Shown here in pieces: positions 28,501 through 40,500 of a DNA stretch of 64,000 nt; within the stretch, counting starts at the first letter, position 1; each line of letters opens with the position of its first letter. The DNA is taken from contig OW203763.1 in assembly GCA_934045905.1 (NCBI GenBank), positions 20,883,108 to 20,947,107 of the forward strand, written 5' to 3'. This DNA comes from Leuctra nigra. Its lineage: Eukaryota > Arthropoda > Insecta > Plecoptera > Leuctridae. The notes below the pieces were generated by a model. It was not told the DNA's origin, searched no databases, and saw only the letters and a program-made list of their open reading frames with translations. The position numbers were made by a program, and so were the translations under genes.

Positions 28501-31500
28501 CCGGGGGAAATGCCCCTGCCCAGTGGCAGTCTGCCAGCCTGTCTGGAACATTGGGACAGAAGTCACGCCGAGGAACTCGGAAATGGAGACGAAATTAATG
28601 ATAACTCGGAAAATGCTGTTTTTGAAAGCGATTTCATAGCGAATAAACGGATTTTCAACGGCGTTTTGTTAGTCGATATCCTGTGTGACGAAATGTCCAA
28701 TTAGTTCTAAAATTGATTGGTTATGTTTGAATTCTGATGTGGTAAATCGGGCCGCCACAGACTCTTTGAAAATAAAAATGTTCACTTACGAATTTCTCGA
28801 ATTTGTAACTCTCCCAGGTATGCGCGAGCAAATCGCTAAAGCTCTGCCGTTATGAGGGTGATGCATTATGAAGTCATACGCAGTGACATCACAATGGCCA
28901 TTGGCGAAATAGGCCATTCGATTGTTTAACCTCATAGCCGCATTGTGATGCTAATTGTTATGCTGTCACCCGGCAGCTGCCCGCTTTTGCACTTTTTTTC
29001 AGCGCTATTGCCAGAGAGCTGGATCATATAAAACCGGCATCAAAAGGACCTTGAAATTTGAACACTTTCCTCGGAGATCTGCATGTGCCACGCGTGTTTT
29101 TAATTACAATTAGTTACACCACCAACCCTTGCCCAAAACGTTCCGGCACTAACTTATTCAGAAACACAACGTTTCTGCTTCCCGTTTGCAACTAAACTCT
29201 TCGTTTTACCATTCCGCCGCTACCCGCTAGACGAATTGTTTAAATTTGATTTAACAAACGCACTGTTCGGAACCAGCATAAACAGTGACGATGATTGATT
29301 AACAGGCATGCCTGGGAAGTGGAAGGGGAGGTAATAGTGGGAATGATGCATCCGTGCACTAGAATTAAAACTACCTACGCGGCGATCAGAATGTACGACG
29401 ACGGGAACGAACCCGGTGTAGCGTTTCTGATTTCCCTTACATCTACCTTTGGAAATAGTGTTTGGTTTTGGATTTAGAAAATATGGACGGCCAGTGTCAT
29501 AATTTAATTCAAAAGTGCCCCGTTGCCAACCCCGTAAGAATTTATAGCTGAGAGTGTATAAAACCGTCGATTTACGCTAGATAATTAATTTTCTGATTTC
29601 ATTGAAATTCCTCTTTTCCTCTATTAAAATATCAGCTGCGTATTTGCTTTCCACCTGGAGTACTTGTCGATTGAAGTACCGGACTGCTGTGCTCCCGGAC
29701 AATTGTCCGGACCTGCCGTGAATCTGGTCCGGCTCATTGGAGTATACGTCTGCCTCACCTGGGGCGCTTCACCCTTTACGATTTCACTGAGCTAATTGAA
29801 TAGTTGGTTCCCTCTGACCACGCTAACGTTAATGCCAATACAAACGTTGCTACTGCTCGACTACGTGAGTGAAATCAAAATCGGAAACCCAATAAATATC
29901 GCGGGGAATCCCAGATCGCCACAATGGGAAATGATCTTCGCACTGAAGTAGAATTTAACAAATTATAAGAGGGACATAAGGTTGAATTTAAATACAATAA
30001 TTAGGTGTGTACAAAAAAAAACAGCGAGTTTTAATTGTATATGCAAATGACTGGTTTGAAAACGAAGTGACACCTTTTATTTGGGAAACGGGTGACATTG
30101 GTGACTTTTTTGTACTGTGACCTTGTGCCTTTAGAGACGTCCATGGCCGTCAAGGGATCAAGGGCCCTGCTGTGCCCAAGTAAGGAAAGTCAGGGAATGG
30201 GTCCATCATTGAACGTCCATCATCAAGGGTCAGGGACCCTCGAGGGCCCACTCCCCAACAAAAATACCATCATTGTTTCATCAAATTTCTTTCTTTTTCT
30301 CTGAAAATCCATTGACTTCTCCTTCATCACCACATATTTCCAAGTATCAAATATAATTATTTTAAATACACATTCTCGCAACACAGTCCCTGTAGATTTT
30401 GCAATCTTCCATCAATTCCTTAGCGAACGTCTAAGCTCCACCTCACACAATTCGTCAATTGCTCCATGGCTAATTACCCAACAATTACAGTACTCCACGT
30501 GACTCTAACGAACCGTGTGTGTGTGTGTGTGTTTTCCAGCCGCCACCAAGGCCCGAGAAGATCGACAAGAAGGTGATCGACGGCCACGTGATCCCCAACC
30601 ACGTGCTCTTCACGAACGCGGTCGACAAGGACAGAGACTATGAGACGCTCGCGTTCGGCGACATGGTCCGCGTCTCCATTTCCTTCACACAGCAACCCGA
30701 TGGCAAAGGTGAGTAGAGCTAACATGGGCGCCGGGAATGGGGGCAAGGGGGCCCCCGGGATGTCAGGGGAAATTCAAAGTTGTGTGAGGTTTTACCTATA
30801 GTTGCATTTTGTAAACAAAAACGTACATAATTTACTTCAAGTGTCAAAAAAACAAAAAAAATGCCCTGCGGGGTAAGGAGGAGGATTGCCCCCCACACCC
30901 CATAGTTTTTTTTTAAAATTAATATGTGCATTTTTCAACAAAATACACCTGAAAACGCCTCAAAACTTATTTCAAAGTGTCAAGGAACCAAAAAACGCCC
31001 TGTGGGACAGGGAAGGGGGCGCGCTCCCCAAACCCCTCTTAGCCCGTGGAAAAGTGTTTTCCTTGCCCCCCCCCCCTGTCAGAAATCCTGCCGCCGCCCA
31101 TATGTGGCACACAAATCACGGGACACTGACTGTCAAGTTACTTCGCTTTTCCGAATAGCAGAGTGGAAAGTAAGGTCACGTGACAGCTGTCAGCCAATGA
31201 GAGAGCTGCTCTTCATTCATCTCTCTGCATTTTTATTAACAACGTGTCCCGTGTTTAATGCGTTTTACAACAACGACAATGCTAATGGGGATTAAAATTC
31301 AATACAAGCTTATGGTATTGTCAGTTGTTTCATAAACTATTTGTGTGGAGATGCCATTAAAGTGCTGAAAACTGCATAAAGTGCAACATTAATGGGTAAC
31401 ATTAACCTAGATAGATAGGTGGTGATGGCAGAGACATTGTCTTGTTCCGTTGAGAGCAATTGAAATGGTCCTGAAAAGGGTCGTTTCGCGACGTTTCGTA

Positions 31501-34500
31501 ACATACTTCCTTTAATTAGGAGGTCAATCGCCTCCTGAAGAAGGAGGGAATAACTTTTGGAACAAAACACATCGCTCTCAGCGGAACAAAATCATATATC
31601 TGACATGAATACAACCAAAATTCCAAAATCTCGTTGATAGTTATAACTCCAAAAGGGGGGATGATATATCCTAAATTAAACAGTATAGATTGATCAAACT
31701 CCTCAAAATGGTTCTTTGCTGAGTGGAAGTAAAACATCATGCATTTGATCGAAAATCGGGTGATTTTATGAAACGGTGTCGGAGAGAGTGTATTTGGCGT
31801 TATCAGTATCCGTAATCCAAGTACTCTCTGCACCCCTACACACACGTCATAGTGTACAGAGTACTCTCTGCACCCCTACACACACGTCATAGTGTACAGA
31901 GTACTCTCTGCACCCCTACACACACGTCATCGTGTACAGAGTACTCTCTGCACCCCTACACACACGTCATCGTGTACAGAGTACTCTCTGCACCCCTACA
32001 CACACGTCATAGTGTACAGAGTACTCTCTGCACCCCTACACACACGTCATCGTGTACAGAGTACTCTCTGCTCCCCTACACACACGTCATCGTGTACAGA
32101 GTACTCTCTGCACCCCTACACACACGTCATCGTGTACAGAGTACTCTCTGCACCCCTACACACACGTCATCGTGTACAGAGTACTCTCTGCTCCCCTACA
32201 CACACGTCATCGTGTACAGAGCACTCTCTGCACCCCTACACACACGTCATCGTGTACAGAGCACTCTCTGCACCCCTACACACACGTCATAGTGTACAGA
32301 GTACTCTCTGCGCCCCTACACACACGTCATAGTGTACAGAGCACACCCTGCAACCCCTACACACACGTCATCGTGTACAGAGTACTCCCTGCACCCCCTA
32401 CACACACGTCATCGTGTACAGAGTACTCTCTGCGCCCCTACACACACGTCATAGTGTACAGAGCACACCCTGCAACCCCTACACACACGTCATCGTGTAC
32501 AGAGTACTCCCTGCACCCCCTACACACACGTCATCGTGTACAGAGTACTCTCTGCGCCCCTACACACACGTCATAGTGTACAGAGCACACCCTGCAACCC
32601 CTACACACACGTCATCGTGTACAGAGTACTCCCTGCACCCCCTACACACACGTCATCGTGTACAGAGTACTCTCTGCGCCCCTACACACACGTCATAGTG
32701 TACAGAGCACACCCTGCAACCCCTACACACACGTCATCGTGTACAGAGTACTCCCTGCACCCCCTACACACACGTCATCGTGTACAGAGTACTCTCTGCG
32801 CCCCTACACACACGTCATAGTGTACAGAGCACACCCTGCAACCCCTACACACACGTCATCGTGTACAGAGTACTCTCTGCACCCCTACACACACGTCATA
32901 GTGTACAGAGTACTCTCTGCACCCCTACACACACGTCATCGTGTAGAGAGTACTCTCTGCACCCCTACACACACGTCATAGTGTACAGAGTACACTCTGC
33001 ACCCCTACACACACGTCATAGTGTACAGAGTACTCTCTGCACCCCTACACACACGTCATCGTGTACAGAGTACACTCTGCACCCCTACACACACGTCATA
33101 GTGTACAGAGTACACTCTGCACCCCTACACACACGTCATCGTGTAGAGAGTACTCTCTGCACCCCTACACACACGTCATAGTGTACAGAGTACTCTCTGC
33201 ACCCCTACACACACGTCATAGTGTACAGAGCACACCCTGCAACCCCTACACACACGTCATCGTGTACAGAGTACTCTCTGCACCCCTACACACACGTCAT
33301 AGTGTACAGAGTACTCTCTGCACCCCTACACACACGTCATCGTGTAGAGAGTACTCTCTGCACCCCTACACACACGTCATAGTGTACAGAGTACACTCTG
33401 CACCCCTACACACACGTCATAGTGTACAGAGTACTCTCTGCACCCCTACACACACGTCATCGTGTACAGAGTACACTCTGCACCCCTACACACACGTCAT
33501 AGTGTACAGAGTACACTCTGCACCCCTACACACACGTCATCGTGTAGAGAGTACTCTCTGCACCCCTACACACACGTCATAGTGTACAGAGTACTCTCTG
33601 CACCCCTACACACACGTCATCGTGTACAGAGTACACTCTGCACCCCTACACACACGTCATCGTGTACAGAGTACTCTCTGCACCCCTACACACACGTCAT
33701 AGTGTACAGAGTACACTCTGCACCCCTACACACACGTCATCGTGTACAGAGTACTCTCTGCACCCCTACACACACGTCATCTTGTACAGAGTACTCTCTG
33801 CACCCCTACACACACGTCATAGTGTACAGAGTACTCCCTGCATCCAGGAATTGAGCGTTATGATTAATTCATTCGGCACTCACAGTTAACATCCGCATAG
33901 TTGTCAGTTTGTCACATGATGAGTGAGAGTGCTTCTTGAAATATATTACGCGTGTTCGCTCATGAAGCAGAGTAGGGTATGATGCTGATAGTCTTCCTTT
34001 TATCTCGTTGTCTCATTTATAGAAGTAAAACTTCATGTGAACATCAACGTTACGGGCAAATTATGGTAAGCACCAAAACTTAATTTGGAACAGGAAAATT
34101 CACGTGGAGTTTACCGAATGTAATGGTTACATAATACAATACGCAGTACAACTACATTATACATAATACATTTTTCTATAATCCTGTTGGTTTAATATTT
34201 TAAGCCCATTCTAATTTATACGGTTTTACAGATCACAACCCCCCCCCCCCCCCTGAATCCCCTTCCTCTCATTCCCTTCTCAACCTCAATTCCTCCTCAA
34301 GAAAATCAATGAGAACAAACACAAATATTCTTATTTGTTCACGCATTCCAATGGTGACCTAATCGTGTAGGATATTAGCTGATAGAAATCGATCGCAAAG
34401 ATCGTCTGGTTGTGGGAAATCTGAGTCTTTGAAGTGTCTCGAACGAAAGAGTTTAATTGCGGGGGCCCCAGGTACTTTAATGGTGCTTTACGATGTCTCT

Positions 34501-37500
34501 CCCACTCTGGCAAAATTGATTGGGGACGTCGTTAATTTCATTCCCTCGTTTGAAGAAACTAACCTTCAGTGGAAAAGTCTTGCTTTAATGCTAACGAATA
34601 CCTATCAGAAAGAATTTTCAACCAACACTTGTTAATAAAATAGATTTTGCGATATTAATGTTATGTATTTTAAAGATGGGTTTTATGGAAAACTTTCAGA
34701 TTTTCAAACTTTTCTCTAGAAAAAAGCTCTCGCCCGGAAAGTACGACATACGCTCGGTCCTCTGGTTCGAGCCGCGGAAAATGTTCAGAAAATGTTTCTT
34801 CTCAAGAGAATTAAATTTTGAAATATTACAATACTTGTGGACGCAACCACGTACTGAATGGAAAAGAATCCACACAAAATGGCTCCATTTCGTGGCATAT
34901 TTGTGCGGTTTTACAAGTCGGTAAACCCGATCGGGTTGAGTTTTTTGTCAACTTATCTGTAAAAATGAATACATTTCCCATGATATGGATACTTTTTATG
35001 TTGATTCTATTCTCCTTCTCGCGAATCAATGCGATAAAGAACGCAACTCGACTTCGAGGTAACTATCCCAGCAATTGCATGTGATCGTGAAAACCAAATG
35101 ATGGCCAAGGCCCTCAAGTCTCCGACAGCTTTTCTTCATTCTGAAAGTTAAACATAAAAATGCATTTACTTTCCCGAATCGATTTCTGAAGTCTCAGCAA
35201 TCTCATTTAAATTCCCTATTCAGGGTATTATAGCTAATGGGAGTCAAGTGAGCCTAGAAGATAATCCTATCCATTACACGATATAACTTCTCAGTATTTG
35301 TATTCAGATCGAAGTTATTCATAGAACGTCAACTTCGTGCACTTGATTGCATTTTCGTGACGTCAGATAATCAATGCAGTATGACAGGGGGGGGGAGGGA
35401 AATGTCATCATTTCATTTTTAAAGCCAGGTCGCCGTTAAGTTTGAGTTTATGTGTCAAAGAGTGACTGGTAAAGCTGGCTTATGGCTTCCTACAAATACC
35501 CTAGTGAATCGATCGGTCTTTCGAAGTACCCTCCTCTGAAACATCAATTGATCTCTGATATTTAAGTCCGAGAGATGTTTAGTAGTTGCGACTTCCTCAC
35601 CTGCGTGAATGAACTTCGAAATGGTCGACTCGGTGAAAGTAAAAAAAAGAACATTCTTTATCCTTAAGATTTTTGGAAACCATTACCGTATTTTCGTTAT
35701 CACTTTATTCTTGCTGAAGAGATTTGAGAGACAGACTGTGATTTTGTCGCTGATGTTTTATTTGCTGTTTTATACTTCTAACTGGAATTTGATTAATATT
35801 AAAATTCAATTAAAAACAAATTACAGTTTATTACAATCTGTTTTAAGTAATCACTGATCTTTAATTTTAAAAATTAAGTTTATCAGAAAAACAATATATG
35901 CGAGCTCTCGTTCGAGATTATGTTTGAAAAATTTTAAGATTGCAATCAAAAAGAAATTAACGGATAACTTTTATATTGAAGCTGAAAAGTAATTTGAAAT
36001 GTGGTTCTTCAGAGCACTACTGAAGTTATTATAAGATTCTTTAGTTTATTGCACTTACAACAACAACAGCTACTACAACAAAAACAATAACAACAACAAC
36101 ATAGTGATTCCTTCCTGTCAAATCGCGTCAAGTTTCTATTTCTCTGTGATTTATTGATTTTAATCTAACTGACCTTGTTATTACATCTCTGTAAATGATC
36201 TCTGGATGGCCCATGCCTTGGAATCTTTTCTGTCGGTGTATTTGCTAAGAGCGCAATCAGGGAATTGTTTCAATTGATTGTGAACAGTGATATTCCGAGA
36301 TATTCGTCATAATGAACTAAATAATGTTATTGAAAAACGTCACAAACGTGAAGTGCAATTACTTACTTTTATTTTATTTTATTTATTTATTTCAACAAAG
36401 GACATGTTCAGTATTACAGTAATGCAATTAAAAAACAATTACATTTATGCTAGATTTATTTCCGTCCAATATTTTTTAAATTCTCCTAATGGTTACGTTG
36501 CAATCGTCTAAAGAGCACTTCTCAAAAAATGGAGTATTTCATCATCATCATTATTGAAGAAAGTAAAGATTTGAGGAAATGGGGAATGGAATTGATGGTG
36601 CAAGTTATCTAAGGAATATTTGCTAAGTGTAGATAAAGTTTGATCATTAAATTGTAGTAATTTTATCCAGTTTGCATTATCAAAGAAATAATTTTTCATT
36701 CATTCGAATTCTGTTTGGATAACTCAACTCCTTTGTGGAAATAAATGCTCAATTTATATAGACTAGGTATAAAACGAATAGCAACGTATACATGTTTTCT
36801 TCTTCTTCTTGAACTTTGAATGGCATCGATTTAATCGTTTCACAGGTTTAACTTCTAAAACAGGTTGGGAATGTGATAACTTCATTGTATTCTTTTTAAT
36901 TTCAGCATACGTGAAGAGTAATACCGTCGTGGGTGATCCAAATCACGCCACTGGTGTTGTTTTGGCAGAAATTGTCAAGGCAAACATCCCCGTGAAAAAC
37001 GGAGTGGTGCATTTGATTCAGCGCCCTCTTATGGTAGTAGACAACACCGTACAACAGTTCCTCCAGGTAAAATCGTCGTTCTTTTCTCTTATCAACATTT
37101 TATCAAGCTCATATGAAATTCACTATTTTCACTCATAGTACAGTTTTGTCTAGCCCAAAATATATTGAATACTTGAATACTGTTGCCAATGATATTTCAC
37201 TGTTCAGATGTATATTCATATTATCAACATAACATTATTAACACCCCAACAAATAAACTAATCTAGGTACATGGTACTTGTATTTTGATTTCTCGTTGCA
37301 CAACAATTAGCTCTGATATAACAAATGGACAATAACGCAACAACCAAATTACCAACTACTGACTACAATTTCATGCACAAACAAATAATATCTTTTTTAC
37401 TTTTGCTTTTCTTTTCATATACTTGGGTATCTTCTGAAGTCGTTCAAGGTAATCTAATTTTTCCAAGTTTTCAGCATCTCTATAACATATACTTATTACT

Positions 37501-40500
37501 CTTATACTACTAACATTAATATTATCATATTTACTATTGACATTACTCCATCTGCTACATACATGTTAAATTGCTTGTGGGTTTCTTTTGGTAATGGATT
37601 TTTACACACTAATTTTCAAACCGTATGTCCTTTTTTTCCTCCATTTTGTCTACCAGTAGATATATCTATTTTTGTTATGAATGCTATTACCCTAAAGGCT
37701 TTATGAAATGAGCCTGAAAATATTTTGTATTGATCTCTACATTTTATTTTTGAACTGTTCCCATTTTTTTCCAAACTATCTATGATTTTTAACTTCTATC
37801 TTCATATTATGTGACATGATACACTAGATGCGTGTAGTAATATGTTGCCTAGTCATTTTACTCAAAGCCAACTATCTACAATATACAATCTGTCAAAACT
37901 TTTCAGCAAAACACACTAAGACACAAAAAACCAACAAAATACTTTTCTAAACACAATCAAAACAATATGTCATTGTTTCATAATTTAATAAAAAAATGCT
38001 TCCTTTTTTAGATGCGCAATATAGTAAAATATGTACATTTATTGATGTATATATAATTGAATAAGACAATAATAGTTGGAGTTGGCTAACTAGATGGTAG
38101 ATTACAGAATGCTGGGCTGCCCATTACTAAACCATAGATTTAGTTCCTTGGCTGATGGGACTTGGTGTGTGATGTGGGTGAAACAACAACAACAATGATT
38201 TTGATGACCAATGCATAGAGCAGTTTCTAGTCCAATGCTTTTCAGCCGAATCCTAGACAAATAGTTCTAGAATAGAATCCGTAAGACGATCGATTCAGTG
38301 GCCGAAATGAAACTGTGAATGATAACAACTCATCGCGTATGTTTATCAAAACAATTTCTAATGCCTGTATGATTTACGAAAGAAGGATGAATTCCCTGTA
38401 CATATTTACATTATGTTTTACTTTTGTATCCAATGGAATCAAGTGATAATGTCATTTGACGGTATTCTATTCATAAATTGCATCTTCTTTGTATAACTAA
38501 ACGTGGCCTGGCGCCAAGCATTGCAAGCGGAATCTATGAAGAATCGACGGCGCCAAATATGGCTCAATAATTTATAAAAAGGTCTCGTACTCCTGTTTCC
38601 GTGCAGACAAAGAGAGCCGGCGTTTTCTTCGGGGAAAATTGCAATATGAAGATGTTATCATTCTTAAAATAAGCTTCAATTCGGTCACTGGATTTATTGC
38701 ATGCGATTATTTATAATGGTTCACAAATACTTTATAGTAATATGGAGATTTATATTTCTACGCTCGATTTTCATAATATGTCTCTCGTATCCATATCCAA
38801 TATATGAAGTGCATATTATGTTGAACTTCACTAAGTTGAAGTACACACAAAATGCTTTTCTAGGTGACAATTGTTTTTTTATTATTTTGGTGTTATACAT
38901 GTGAAGCAACGTACGGAGGATTTCTGGTCCCATCGTAACAAATATGTTTGTCTCGCTAGGGTGTTAACTTATGATCTGTGTCTTATTAATGAAGATAATG
39001 CATGCAATTTGAGAGTGAGTGAAACTGATGTTTTTTGGCATGTTGCACGGGTTTTTGCATCTGTCTAGAGTGACCAAATGGAATCGGTCATTCTGATGGT
39101 CATGTCGTGGTTTCAGTGTTGTGGTTTATCAGTCTGTTCCTTGTTCTACTGACTTCTTTCTCTGATGAAACATGTAAGAAATTAATACTTTTGTTGGAAA
39201 TAACACTAATATTTCCCATTCCACCTTCATTCATATCATTCATTATCATCGTTAGCCTTAAGAAAAGTTTAATTGTTTAAAATTTCGACGCAGAGTTTAG
39301 TACATTTCATGAAACTAGTTTTATATTATATGAGTTCGATGATATGACAATGTTCAATCTTTTTATTTCGAATACAGGTTTCTTAAAAAAAATACAATCT
39401 TTTTTGGTGTTGAATTGTTTTTTTCAATGTTTCTCTAAGTGTAATTATTCTTAATTAATGTACTTTCCCTTCTCCGTTGCTTTGCATGTAAACGTCTTAT
39501 TATCGGATCTGCATGGCCTGATATAGGAATTTGTAAGTACAGAACAAAAAATTTGTATAAATCATGAAAAGACACACGTTATGTAGTTTAGTAGCTAGAA
39601 GTCTTCGGATGACACTCGAACGTGATGGCATCGAAGTGATGTGAAATTCTGTTATCCCCCCCCCCCCCCCCCCCCCCCCCTCCAACCCCAACCAGAAAGT
39701 TGCGTGCATCATCTGCCTTTCTCGATCTTTTGGTTAAGAACTTTTCTTGTGGGAACTTGGTTCTTTTCTCCTCGCAAACTACAAATGATTTTTCAACAAT
39801 TGATGTTTTCATCGGAATGGTTTTGAAAGTTGGGGAGTTGTTTTAATTGGCACTGGTTATTTAGAACTGACGCACGCTATTTGTAATTTCAACTTCACTA
39901 CTTTTTACCTTTTCATGCAAACTTCTTAGCTGCCACAAATGAAAACCTGAGCCTAAAAAACAAAAAACTGAATATGAAAAGACTGATGATTATAATTCGA
40001 GTACATTTTTATATACTACCTCCTTCCTCCTTCGGTCTTGGGTATCAGCTGTTCTACCGGTTGTGGCGCGATACACAGGTCACTCGTTTATCTGATCAAG
40101 CTGACATTTTGCATTATTTTTCAATAATTCTTGTCTGGTATGATGTATAGTTAACCTCTGATTGGCGAAATTTCTCTCAAGAAAAAAAAATTGTTTGATC
40201 ATTGAGACGAACATTTATGTACACACGAATCATTTTGATCCAAAATGGTCCAGAATTTTTCGTTTCGAGATGAACACATACCAGTGCTCGCTTATCAACG
40301 CGTTACATAGAGCGTTTTCCTAGTTTACATGTGTCCAAGTCAAACCTAAATTCGAAACAAAATTAATTGATTAAAAAGGACAAAAGTGATAGATATAATA
40401 TAAACTCTTGTTCAAGTCCATTTCCAGCCTATGTAGAGAAATGCTCTGGATTAAATCCGGCCACTCAAGCTATTGAACCGCAGTTTTCTATTCAATTACA

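Larger units (their letters stand above)
33846..36905 (+). other. Fas1 intron after the 40-bp array
   Basis: Contains the poly-C run, the (CAA)n run and the minus-strand retroposon tail. A signal-peptide-like ATG frame with a donor lies at 34965-35058 (see findings). No other exon is required by the Fas1 reading frame. Confidence 0.5.
37067..40039 (+). other. Fas1 intron between domains 2 and 3, first part
   Basis: Holds the TATA candidate at 38571, the poly-C run at 39656 and a signal-peptide-like frame at 37373-37448. This intron is where Drosophila Fas1 carries extra residues. No convincing micro-exon was found by eye. Confidence 0.45.

Noticed and set aside
27562..28704. Open frames of 329-380 codons over the 110-bp array
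   Set aside because: All three frames are open because of the repeat period. There is no family resemblance or splice context, and the array is non-coding in appearance.
31852..33889. Many open frames over the 40-bp array
   Set aside because: They begin at GTG rather than ATG and simply follow the stop-free repeat.
34023..34065. Possible extra Fas1 exon (VKLHVNINVTGKL) with acceptor tttatag and donor gtaagc
   Set aside because: It leaves two bases where exon 36906 needs one, so splicing it in gives a stop within a few codons. Direct joining of 30708 to 36906 restores the expected family sequence.
38607..38621. 15-bp micro-exon (TKRAG) in the domain 2/3 intron
   Set aside because: The acceptor is good and the phase fits, but the following donor (gttttc) is poor. 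No independent support.
40428..40445. Acceptor tttccag with a GT five bases later
   Set aside because: A 5-base exon would shift the frame, and the direct read-through meets TAG.
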